This document shows, piece by piece, positions 1-7,500 of a DNA stretch of 9,511 bases. The notes beneath the pieces are model-generated. The model searched no databases. It had not been told where the DNA came from and saw nothing but the letters and a program-made list of their open reading frames with translations. Source of the stretch: CAZYTO01 sp964650405 (lineage in GTDB: Bacteria > Acidobacteriota > Thermoanaerobaculia > Gp7-AA8); contig CAZYTO010000230.1 in assembly GCA_964650405.1 (NCBI GenBank), positions 1 through 9,511 of the forward strand, read 5' to 3'. How positions within the stretch are numbered: the stretch's first letter is position 1; every line of letters begins with the position of its first letter. A program made the position numbers and the translations under genes.

Positions 1-1
1 C

Positions 2-3000
2 ATGCCGGATCCGCGGGTGTGGGCGGCCATGATCGGCGTGCGGCATCGCGATTACGCGCCGGTGCAGGCGTTCGCCACCAACCGCGACTTCGCGCTCGAG
101 CCGGGGCAGACCGTCGTGGGGCGTGTGATCGATGCGCAGGAAAGGCCGGTGGCTGGCGCCCGCGTCGAATTGTCACCGTGGAGTGTGGCCGCGACGACCG
201 CCGCCGACGGGACGTTTCGCTTTCCGCACGTCACGGTGGATGGCAGTTCCCTGCGTGCGTCGGCGCCGGGCGGCATTGCCATCCGCGAATTGACGAACGG
301 CAGTCAGACGTTGAAGCTGGCGCCGGCTGCGAGGATCTCCGGCGTCCTCCGGGATGCGGAGAAACATCCGCTCTCCGGCATCCGCGTGGCGACGCTGTCG
401 CAGACGAGCAACGGCGACGAAGCCGTCAGCGGCCGGGACGGCACGTTCCTGCTCACGGTGCCGCGGGGCGCTTACGGCCTGGCGGACGCGGGCAACGGCA
501 TCTACGAAATCGGTGCCGAGGCCGATGCAAGGAAGGGTGATGTCCGCATCGATCTCGTGGCCACGCGGAGGTTGGCGATTGAAGGCATGGTGCGCGATGC
601 CGCGGGGAAAGGCGTTACCGGGGCGACGGTCGCGTTTCTCGTTGCCCGATCGGCCGAGATGGAAATGGCAGCGGGTGTGGGGCCGGCCAACACGCTCTCC
701 GATGCCGGCGGGCGCTTTCGCCTTCGCACGCAAGGCGAAACGGGCCGAATGCGGGTGGTGGCGGTCAAGGCCGGACAGCCGATCGGGTATTCGGCCCCCA
801 TCGATGCGCCTGGGCGCAAGGTGACTATCACTCTGGAGGAAGGAGTGCCGGTCGACGGCCGGGTGGCCGATGCAGACCAGCACCCGGTGGAGGGAGTGGC
901 CGTCCGCCCGCGCATCGGGACGCCGATGGCCGGCGAGGTGCCGCTGGAGCTCCCGCAGGCCTGGACCACGACCGGCGCGGACGGCCGCTTTCACGGCCTG
1001 ATGGGAGAAGGAAGCGCCACCTTCACGTTCAAGAGAGAGGGGTATTCGCCTGCCGAACAGATCGTCGACGTCCGGGGGAGCATGAAGCCCGTCAACGTCA
1101 TGCTCGCCCCTGTTGCGCACATAGCCGGTGGAGTGGTGCGGAAAGACGGGACTCCGGCGGCCGGCGTACCGGTCACGATCGATTTCGCCTCGGTCACGAG
1201 CGGTGCGGACGGCTCATTCCGCTTCGAGAACGTCGTCGCAGGCGAGCACGCCATCACCTTCGGCGGCGACTTCCCGCAGCGGAAGAGCGTTCGTGCCCCT
1301 GCGGACGACGTGAGGCTCGAGCTTCCCGCCATGCGGACGGTCCGCGGCCGGGTTGTCGATGCCAACAGCGGCGGGCCGATCGGGAAGTTCTCACTGAGCG
1401 CCGGCGACCCGGCCAGCGTAGAGGATTTCCATGCGAAGGCATTCGAATCGGCGGCCGGCGACTTCACGCTCGACTTGCCGGAGACAGAGTCGTCGTTGCT
1501 GGCGCTGGCGGAGGGATATCTGCCGGCCGACGTCACGCTCCCGCAATCGGCCGATCCGCTCGTCGTCCGGCTCTCCCATGGCAGAAGCGTGCGCGGCCAT
1601 GTGACTGATGAAGGCGGCCAGCCGCTTGGCGGCGTGCGCGTGACCAACGGCTTCAACGGGCTCAGGGACGACCTGACGGACGACGCCGAAGGGACGGTAC
1701 ACTCGGCGGAGGACGGCAGTTTCGAGCTGCGCGATCTTCCCATCGATCGCGATACGCAGCTCGAGCTCCGCAAGAGCGGATTCGTCCGTGCCGTGCTGAG
1801 GGTGAGGCAGGAGAGCGACGCGGTCGTGGAGGTAATGCTGCGCCGCGGGGTGAGCATTCACGGCCGGGTGGTCGATGCCGGCGGCGGAAGCGTGCCCGGC
1901 GCCGTCGTCTCGGCCAGCTCCGCGGCGCATGGGGCGGAGAGTGAGAAGAAGCAGGCGGACGACAGCGGCCAATTCCAGTTCGACGCACTGGTTCCCGCGC
2001 GTTGGGATTTCATGGCCAGGCTTCCGGAAACCGGCCGGCGTGGTGCGGCCAGGGACGTCGACGTGGAGAAGGTCCATGAGCTGACCATTCAGATGGCGAG
2101 CACGCCGAACGCCACGATCAGCGGGCATGTGAGCGGTCTCGATCCGTCGTGGAGCCTGCGCTACGTCGAGGCGCAGGGAGCCGACGAGGCAACGGGAAAG
2201 GCGGAGGTCGACGCCGCGGGCAACTACCGGATGGAGCACGCCCCGGCGGGGACGGTCAGCGTGTCGGCCATCGCCGGGCCGACGGTGGACATGGCCGGAC
2301 TGGCCCGGCACACGAAGAGCGTGACGGTGGACGTGGCCGCCGGCAGCGAGGTGCGCGTGGATCTCGCCTTCCTGCCGCAGGTGACTGTCCGGGGCCGGGT
2401 GACGCGCGGAGGCGCGCCGCTGGAAGGGGCGACGATACAGTTCGGCTATGAACAACACGCCGTGACGCGCGCCGGCGGTGCCTACTCGCTGCAGTTGATG
2501 CCCGACGAGTACGACGTCGAAATCCTGGTCAACAATCGCCAGCTCCCGTTCGCGCAGCATGTCGTGCTCCACGATGCAGTGGAGCTGAACTTCGCCGTCG
2601 ACGTCGCCACGATCGGCGTGACGGTCGTCGACAGCGCGGGCCAGCCGCTGGCCGGCGCCACGGTCACGGCAGCGCTGCACGGACAGACGCACAGAACGGC
2701 TGAGGCCACGACCGGCGCAGACGGAGTGGCGACGCTCGAAGTAGCGGCCGGGGAGACGGAAACCATCGGTGCGTCCTTGCGCGGGTTCGCCAATGCCTCA
2801 CAGGACGTTGCGGGCGGCAACGCGTCGATCACGTTACAGCTCGTCCGTTCGCCGGGCGCCGTCGTGCGCATCGTCGACGTGCGCGACGGCCGCACGCTGA
2901 GCGGCTACACCATCGCCCGCGATGCCTCGGGGCGCGTCCTGGCCTCGGCGGACGAGGCCGATGTCGACGGCACATTGACCCTGCCGCTCGCTCCGGGCAC

Positions 3001-3343
3001 CTACCGCTTCAGCGCCTCGGCGGAGAACTACGGCTCCCACACCATGCAGGCCGAGGTGCCGTCGGGCGAGATCCGCCTGGCGTTGCCCCGCGGCGGCAAG
3101 CTCGCCTTGCGCTCCAACGCCGGCCTCCCCGCCACGGCCCGCCTCCTCCAGCCGGACGGCGAGGAGTACGTGCGCTGCTGGTGCAACGGCGTCGCCGAGA
3201 TCAGCATCACCGGCGGCCTTACCCTCGTCGACCAGATCGCCCCCGGAACCTACACGCTCGAAGTTACCTCCGCCGCCGGCAAGCCGCGGACGTATCCCGT
3301 GACGGTGCTGGAGGGGGCGACGACGACGGTGTTGCTGGATTGA
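2..3343 (+). CDS. Large tandem carboxypeptidase-regulatory-like (CarboxypepD_reg) repeat protein, N-terminus missing
   Basis: This is a 1113-residue C-terminal portion ending at TGA 3341-3343. The ATG at base 2 is probably internal: the first residues show no signal peptide and read like the tail of an earlier domain. The rest is about 13 diverged beta-sandwich repeats. Each opens with a G-R-V-x-D type strand, then a P-(V/L)-x-G-(A/V)-x-V turn, an (A/G)-D-G-x-F strand and a closing hydrophobic strand. Approximate repeat starts are residues 35, 109, 189, 282, 373, 445, 527, 617, 703, 793, 870, 952 and 1031. The last two are the most diverged. The family is a transthyretin-like fold usually found in secreted or outer-membrane proteins, where it supports binding or stability. 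No catalytic motif is visible. The only cysteines are C1059 and C1061, in a Cys-Trp-Cys motif. Its role is inferred to be extracytoplasmic and structural or ligand-binding. It could be the tail of a surface peptidase or receptor whose working domain lies upstream. Confidence 0.88.
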   Translation: MPDPRVWAAMIGVRHRDYAPVQAFATNRDFALEPGQTVVGRVIDAQERPVAGARVELSPWSVAATTAADGTFRFPHVTVDGSSLRASAPGGIAIRELTNGSQTLKLAPAARISGVLRDAEKHPLSGIRVATLSQTSNGDEAVSGRDGTFLLTVPRGAYGLADAGNGIYEIGAEADARKGDVRIDLVATRRLAIEGMVRDAAGKGVTGATVAFLVARSAEMEMAAGVGPANTLSDAGGRFRLRTQGETGRMRVVAVKAGQPIGYSAPIDAPGRKVTITLEEGVPVDGRVADADQHPVEGVAVRPRIGTPMAGEVPLELPQAWTTTGADGRFHGLMGEGSATFTFKREGYSPAEQIVDVRGSMKPVNVMLAPVAHIAGGVVRKDGTPAAGVPVTIDFASVTSGADGSFRFENVVAGEHAITFGGDFPQRKSVRAPADDVRLELPAMRTVRGRVVDANSGGPIGKFSLSAGDPASVEDFHAKAFESAAGDFTLDLPETESSLLALAEGYLPADVTLPQSADPLVVRLSHGRSVRGHVTDEGGQPLGGVRVTNGFNGLRDDLTDDAEGTVHSAEDGSFELRDLPIDRDTQLELRKSGFVRAVLRVRQESDAVVEVMLRRGVSIHGRVVDAGGGSVPGAVVSASSAAHGAESEKKQADDSGQFQFDALVPARWDFMARLPETGRRGAARDVDVEKVHELTIQMASTPNATISGHVSGLDPSWSLRYVEAQGADEATGKAEVDAAGNYRMEHAPAGTVSVSAIAGPTVDMAGLARHTKSVTVDVAAGSEVRVDLAFLPQVTVRGRVTRGGAPLEGATIQFGYEQHAVTRAGGAYSLQLMPDEYDVEILVNNRQLPFAQHVVLHDAVELNFAVDVATIGVTVVDSAGQPLAGATVTAALHGQTHRTAEATTGADGVATLEVAAGETETIGASLRGFANASQDVAGGNASITLQLVRSPGAVVRIVDVRDGRTLSGYTIARDASGRVLASADEADVDGTLTLPLAPGTYRFSASAENYGSHTMQAEVPSGEIRLALPRGGKLALRSNAGLPATARLLQPDGEEYVRCWCNGVAEISITGGLTLVDQIAPGTYTLEVTSAAGKPRTYPVTVLEGATTTVLLD
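104..3085 (+). repeat. Coding array of about 12 diverged CarboxypepD_reg-type modules
   Basis: Within the + strand gene, modules of about 70-95 residues follow one another with almost no linker. Recurring seeds are GRVIDAQERPVAGARV (residues about 40-55), GRVADADQHPVEGVAV (about 287-302), GRVVDAGGGSVPGAVV (about 621-636) and VTVVDSAGQPLAGATV (about 873-888). Most modules also carry an (A/E)DG(T/S/R)F strand, as in AADGTFRF, GADGRFHG, GADGSFRF and AEDGSFEL. The copies differ strongly at residue level, and no long DNA-level duplication was noticed, so this is an old protein-level expansion rather than a recent tandem amplification. Modules 6 and 9 lack the canonical DG turn. Confidence 0.75.
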
Positions 3344-3565
3344 GGGGCGCACGGCGAAGGAACGCGCTTGCATTAGGGTCGGGTGGCACGAGGGCTCAGG
3401 GAATCGAACGCCGCGCGATTTCGAGGCTTCCATCTGCTCCATTTCCCGATCGGGCCGCGCAGATCCGAGCACCAGAAAATGGGTTCGCCCCTTCGGGAGA
3501 AACGGAGCGCCTCGACCATGGGCTCGATGGCTGTTACGTGCAGAACGACCGGAGGCGTGCTGAGC

Positions 3566-3590
3566 TGCTGGATCGTGAGTGCGATCAGCA
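3566..3590. repeat. Bulged 9-bp hairpin, intergenic
   Basis: TGCT (3566-3569) plus GATCG (3571-3575) pairs with CGATC (3582-3586) plus AGCA (3587-3590), leaving G3570 bulged and a 6-nt loop TGAGTG. It has no adjoining T tract. Its role is unknown and a chance dyad is possible. Confidence 0.3.
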
Positions 3591-3633
3591 AGCCAGGCAG
3601 AGAGAGTCCATGCACTGCGCCACGAAAGCATGA

Positions 3634-3662
3634 CCGGTGCGCGGCGGTCAACCACGCACCGG
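3634..3662. repeat. Perfect 8-bp inverted repeat, intergenic
   Basis: CCGGTGCG (3634-3641) pairs perfectly with CGCACCGG (3655-3662) across a 13-nt loop. It lies about 290 bases after the stop of the + strand gene. There is no T run after it. It may be a 3'-end stem of a long untranslated tail or a chance GC-rich dyad. Confidence 0.4.
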
Positions 3663-3727
3663 CAGGACGAGAATCAGGCCGTGCAACTCGAGCAGGAGGT
3701 ATCGCAACAGCCGTATTGGTCACGCTG

Positions 3728-3810
3728 CTGAGTGGAGGACGGACAATCCTGTCCGTCACACTTGGCAGATACCACGGCCAGACGGGCAGGATTGTCCGTC
3801 CTCCACTCAG
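3728..3810. repeat. Nested inverted repeat, 30-bp arms around a 23-nt spacer (REP/MITE-like)
   Basis: The left arm is 3728-3757 and the right arm is 3781-3810. They are reverse complements with one difference, T3752 against G3786, which would be a G-U pair in a + strand transcript. The helix can be extended outward to 3723 and 3815 if two further G-U pairs are allowed. Each arm is also palindromic. On the left, GACGGACA (3738-3745) pairs with TGTCCGTC (3750-3757) across the loop ATCC. On the right, 3781-3788 pairs with 3793-3800 across GGAT, with one wobble. The DNA can therefore form either one long hairpin or two small ones. This architecture fits REP-pair or small MITE-like elements placed between convergent genes. 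No transposase is in the window and no clear target-site duplication was found. Mobility, dispersal and a barrier function are inferred. Confidence 0.8.
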
Positions 3811-3812
3811 TA

Positions 3813-3827
3813 GTGCCCGTGGGGCAC
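3813..3827. repeat. Perfect 6-bp hairpin, possible attenuator or terminator stem
   Basis: GTGCCC (3813-3818) and GGGCAC (3822-3827) are perfect reverse complements with a 3-nt loop, GTG. The stem directly abuts the nested inverted repeat and shares its outer bases 3813-3815 with the extended form of that repeat, so the two structures are mutually exclusive in part. There is no T tract on either side, so Rho-independent termination is not supported by sequence alone. Confidence 0.5.
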
Positions 3828-3844
3828 GTAGGTGCCGGCTTGCC

Positions 3845-3876
3845 GGCGCTCCCGCCTCTTACGAAGCGAGAGCGCC
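3845..3876. repeat. Inverted repeat of 7 bp just downstream of the minus-strand stop codon
   Basis: GGCGCTC (3845-3851) and GAGCGCC (3870-3876) are perfect reverse complements with an 18-nt loop. The element lies 12 bases from the stop of the - strand gene, so it would form in the 3' end of that transcript. It could protect the message or contribute to termination. The preceding bases contain the doubled word TGCCGGCT-TGCCGGC at 3833-3846, typical of short GC-rich intergenic repeat DNA. Confidence 0.4.
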
Positions 3877-3888
3877 AGCCGCCTTCTC

Positions 3889-4563
3889 TTACTGCGCTGG
3901 GACGTACGTCGGGTCCTGCGTCTCCATGTCGATGATCGAGCCGTAGGCTGTGACCTTGCCGGTGCCGCCGATGGCCTTCACGCTGATCCTGGCGTTGTAG
4001 ATGTTCGCCAGTCCGAGGTCGTGGAGGATCGCGGTCTGGCGGTATTCGTTCGGCTGGAGGTCGAACTGCACCTTCGGGATGACTTTCGAGTCCGGCAGGA
4101 AGACGCTCACCTCCACCGTCACGGGGTTTCCTGTCACTTCCGCGATACCGAGCTTGGTGCGGTAGCGGACCGAGTCTTCCACCTGCAGTACGTTCCAGGC
4201 CCGGTCGACGTTGCCGGCGGAGTCGTTCGCCGTCACGGCCGGGATGAACTGGCCGTAGCTGCCCGCTGTCGTCTGGTTGTACGTGCGCCCGGTGACGACG
4301 AGCGGCGACGCCGCGGAGGTGGTGACGTGCAGCGCGCCGCCGCCGTTGTCGAGGCCGTAGAACGCCTTGACGATGTCGTCGAGGCTCTTCACTTCCCCGG
4401 CCTGGAGGAAGACGGAGTTCGCCAGGGGCGCGGCGGTGCTGTTGAGCGGATAGAAGGTGAGGGTGGCCGTCTGCGGCGCGTCGCCGGCGTTGTAAATCCG
4501 GACGTCGCTGCGCCAGTTGGCCAGGCCGTTATTGATGGCGGCCACGCCCGGCAGGACGAAGTG
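3889..4563 (-). repeat. C-terminal module, copy 2 (224 residues, ends the protein)
   Basis: Copy 2 spans residues 1650-1873. Landmarks match copy 1 in order: FVLPGVA, WRSDVRIYN, KSLDDIV, GRTYN, GQFIPA, LQVEDSVRYRTKLGI, NPVTVEVSVF, LQPNEYRQT, GKVTAYGSIIDM and QDPTYVPAQ. The protein stops directly after VPAQ. The position at the extreme C-terminus would suit a sorting, anchoring or capping module, but no LPxTG or hydrophobic tail is present, so this is inference only. Confidence 0.75.
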
Positions 4564-7500
4564 ATTCGATGTCGACTGCGCCGTGGAAACACCGCTGACG
4601 AGCAGCGGATCGCCGGTCAGGTTGTCGACGCGTGAGGCATACGCGGTGATCTTGCCGTTGCCGTCCGTGACCTGCACCTCGATGCGGCCGTCGTCCATGC
4701 GGATGTTGTTGGCGGCCAGGAAGGAGTTGAGCTGCTTCTGTTCGTTGGCTTTGAGGTCGACCGACTGCTCGAGGAGCTTGGCGCCGTCGTTGCTGAAGAC
4801 GGTGACCATGGCCGTGACGGGGCTGCCGGCGGCTTCGACGATGCCGAGGTTCGTGCGGAAGGCATCGTTCTGCGCCACCTGCTGGAGCGAGAGCGCGGCC
4901 GCCGCCTTGCCGATGAAGCTGGCGAACGGAATGGCGGGGATGAACTGGCCGAGCGTACCGTTGCTGGTGATGTTGTAGGTGCGGCTGGAGGCGACGGCCA
5001 CAGTGTTGACGCTGACGTTGCCTTCCAGTCCCTTGCCGCTGCCGCCGCTCACGGGGGCGATGAGCAGCACGCCGTTGGCGCTGTCTCCCAGCGCGCCCAC
5101 GCCGTACCAGTTGCGCACGATGTCGTCGAGGGCGGTGGTGTCGTTCGCGGCGATGACGATGGTGGTCGTCTTCACGCCCTGCGAGGGATCGCCCGGCGTG
5201 AACGTCAGGTTGTACGACTGTTTCGTGGCCGTGGGGTTGGTGAGGCGGACGTCGGACTGCCACTTCGAATTGACGCCGTCGAGGTGGCCGACCGAAGGGA
5301 TGACCAGGGCGTTGGACGGCGGGGCGGCGCTGCTGCCCGGCTTGACGGGCGTAACGAGACTGATGGACACGGGGACGCCGACGCTCGTCGTGCCGTTGCT
5401 CGCCTTCGCGCCCGAGCCGCCGGTGTTGTTGATGACGACCGTGACCGTGCCGGTGAACGTGCCGTTGGGCAGGCCGGTGGGATCGGCCAGGACCTGCAGG
5501 GTCACGCCCGTCGGCGGCAGCGAGCCGCTCACGGGCTGCACGCTGAGCCACGGTTTGTCGACGGTGGCGGTGAAGGGGTACGTGCCGCCCGGGATGCCGG
5601 GGATCTGGATGGTCTGGACGACGATCAGCGTGCTGCCGGCCGGCACGTTGGCGTTCGAGCCCTGGCCGGGCGGCGGGGACACGACCGGCACGAGCACCAC
5701 GCGGGCGGTGTTCGAGTTGGCGCTGAGCTGCTGCCGGCAGCCTCCGAAGGCGCGGACGCGGTAGAAGAACGCCGTGGGCGCATTGACGTTGTGCTGGAAG
5801 GTGGCCTTGTTCGCCGTCACGGACTTCGTGGTGGCGTTGGCGAAGTCTGCGCTCGTGGCTTCATCGACGTCGTAGCGCGAGGCGAGGAGGATGGCGTCCC
5901 AGGTCACGTCGTACGACTGTCCGGACGCGGCGCCGGCGACCACCGAGACCAGGGGCGCCGGCAGATCGTTGCAGACGTTGAAGCTGCTGCTGGCCGACTG
6001 GAGCTGGCCGCAGTTGGGAACGTTGGCTACGACGTACCAGACCACGGCGCCGTCCGGCAGCGAGATCGTGAGGCTCGTGCCGGCGGTCGTGCCGCGGTCG
6101 ATCGACGAGCCGCCGTTGACCGCGGCGAAGAGGTGGTAGTCGGTGGCCCCCGGCACGCCCACCCAGGTGAACGTGATGGGCGAGCCGAGCGTGGCATTCG
6201 CGGCCGGAGCGATGGGCGCGGGCGGCTGCGCACACGACGCGGCCGTGGTGAAAGTGAAGCAGGCGCTGCTGACCGTGGGGCAGCCGGGCGAGATCGCCTC
6301 GACGCGCCATTCGTACTTCGTGGCCGGCTGCAGGCCGGCGTACGGGAACGACGCCGTGGACGTCGTACCGGCCAGGGTGCTGCAGCCGCTGCCGGCCGGT
6401 CCGAAGTAGACCTTGTACTGTGGCGCGGTGCCGCTCCAGAAGAGTGTGCCGTTCATGGGGATGCCGGTCGTGCCGTCGCCCGGCAGCGGGCCGCCCGGCG
6501 CGGTGGGGCAGCCGACGCTCGTGCCCACCGTGGCGGTGTTGTTGGAGAGGTTCGGATCGGGTGACGACGTCGTCACCGTGGCCACGTTCGTCACCGTGGT
6601 CGTGCCCGGGTTGAGGCTGTACGTCGCGGAGATCGTCCCCCCTGCCCCGCTGGCCATCGTCCCTAGCGAGCAGGGGAACGCCGGGCAGGCCCCGGCCGCG
6701 GAGACGGGAGTCGTCCCCGCCGGCGTCGGATCGTTGAGCTGTACGTTCGCTGCCGGCGACGGGCCCTGGTTGAGGACGTTGATCACATACGTGAGCTGGC
6801 TGCTCGCCGCGACCAGCGGCGGTCCGACCTTGTTGATCGAAAGGTCAGCCGATGGCGTGGACGCGGTGATCTGCAGCGCCAGCGGCGGGCCGGCCACGTA
6901 GGCGGGGTTGAGCGTGCCGCCGCCCGGGATGGGGGGGATGTTCTTCGTGGTGAAGTCGGTGCCGCCCGGCCGTGCGCCGAACGTCAGCGGCTTGTAGACG
7001 TCGCCGTTGGCCGGGGTGTAGCCGAGGGTCACCGTCAGCGTTCCGGCCAGATTCACGTTGCCGCTGACGTTGAGCTGGTCGTACGTCGTGCCGGCCGTCG
7101 TGCCGTTCAGCCGGATGTTCAGCAGGCCCGTGCCCGACTGCGTGTAGTTGCCGGTGACATTCAACATGGCGGGATTGTTCGAGGCGTCCTCGATCGTCAG
7201 CGTGCCGTTCATGACCAGGTCGCCGATGATCGAGTTGAATGCCTCCATCGAGCCGCCGTTGATCTGGATGCCGCCGGCGGGGGAGCCGATGCTGCCGCCG
7301 TTCATGTACGTCATCGGGCCGGTCTGCGAATAGCCGTTCGTGAAGATCGTCGTTCCGGTGGTGAACGTCGTGTTCATTGCATTGGCGAAGACGGGTCCGA
7401 AGTTGACGGTGCCCGTGGGCGTGGCCAGGAACGAGCTGTTGTTGGTGAACGTGGCGAACGGCGTGCCGGAGGCGAGGAGGTTCTGGCTGCTCGTGTAATT

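Larger units (their letters stand above)
3344..3888. other. Convergent intergenic region, 545 bp, no supported gene
   Basis: This region lies between the TGA of the + strand gene and the TAA (complement of 3889-3891) of the - strand gene. Bases 3344-3720 hold two hairpins (3566-3590, 3634-3662) and a short palindrome CCCGATCGGG at 3445-3454, but no recognisable gene, tRNA or promoter pair. Bases 3723-3888 are dominated by inverted repeats. No stem is followed by a run of T on either strand, so there is no classical intrinsic terminator. Open frames run through here on both strands, but they start inside the repeat or overlap the neighbouring gene, and nothing in their translations is recognisable. 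Confidence 0.7.

Noticed and set aside
173..1120. A 315-codon open frame on the - strand under the repeat-protein gene, and the 433-codon one at 1391-2692
   Set aside because: Both lie opposite a well-supported frame with recognisable repeats, their translations are Arg/His/Ala-rich and repeat-free, and long antisense frames are expected at this GC content.
3634..3662. A Rho-independent terminator for the + strand gene
   Set aside because: The stem is followed by GCAGGACGAG with no T run, and it lies about 290 bases past the stop codon, so it is listed only as an inverted repeat.
3373..3759. A 128-codon - strand open frame in the intergenic region, with a GTG start and a hydrophobic stretch near LSLPGLLIALTIQQL
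   Set aside because: The start lies at the edge of the left arm of the inverted repeat, no family is recognisable, and the end has low-complexity Arg/Pro/Ser character. A decayed gene remnant cannot be excluded, but nothing supports a working gene.
3728..3810. A CRISPR-like or tRNA-like reading of the inverted repeat
   Set aside because: There are only two arms in opposite orientation, with no direct repeat-spacer series and no cloverleaf or T-loop signature.
3383..3946. A 187-codon + strand open frame crossing the intergenic region
   Set aside because: It runs through the inverted repeat and into the end of the opposite-strand gene, with no recognisable domain.
5284..6564. A 426-codon open frame on the + strand, antisense to the giant surface-protein gene, with an Arg/Gly/Ala-rich translation
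   Set aside because: The composition is typical of the antisense shadow of a GC-rich gene, no domain is recognisable, and the - strand frame over the same bases has clear FN3- and BACON-like domains.
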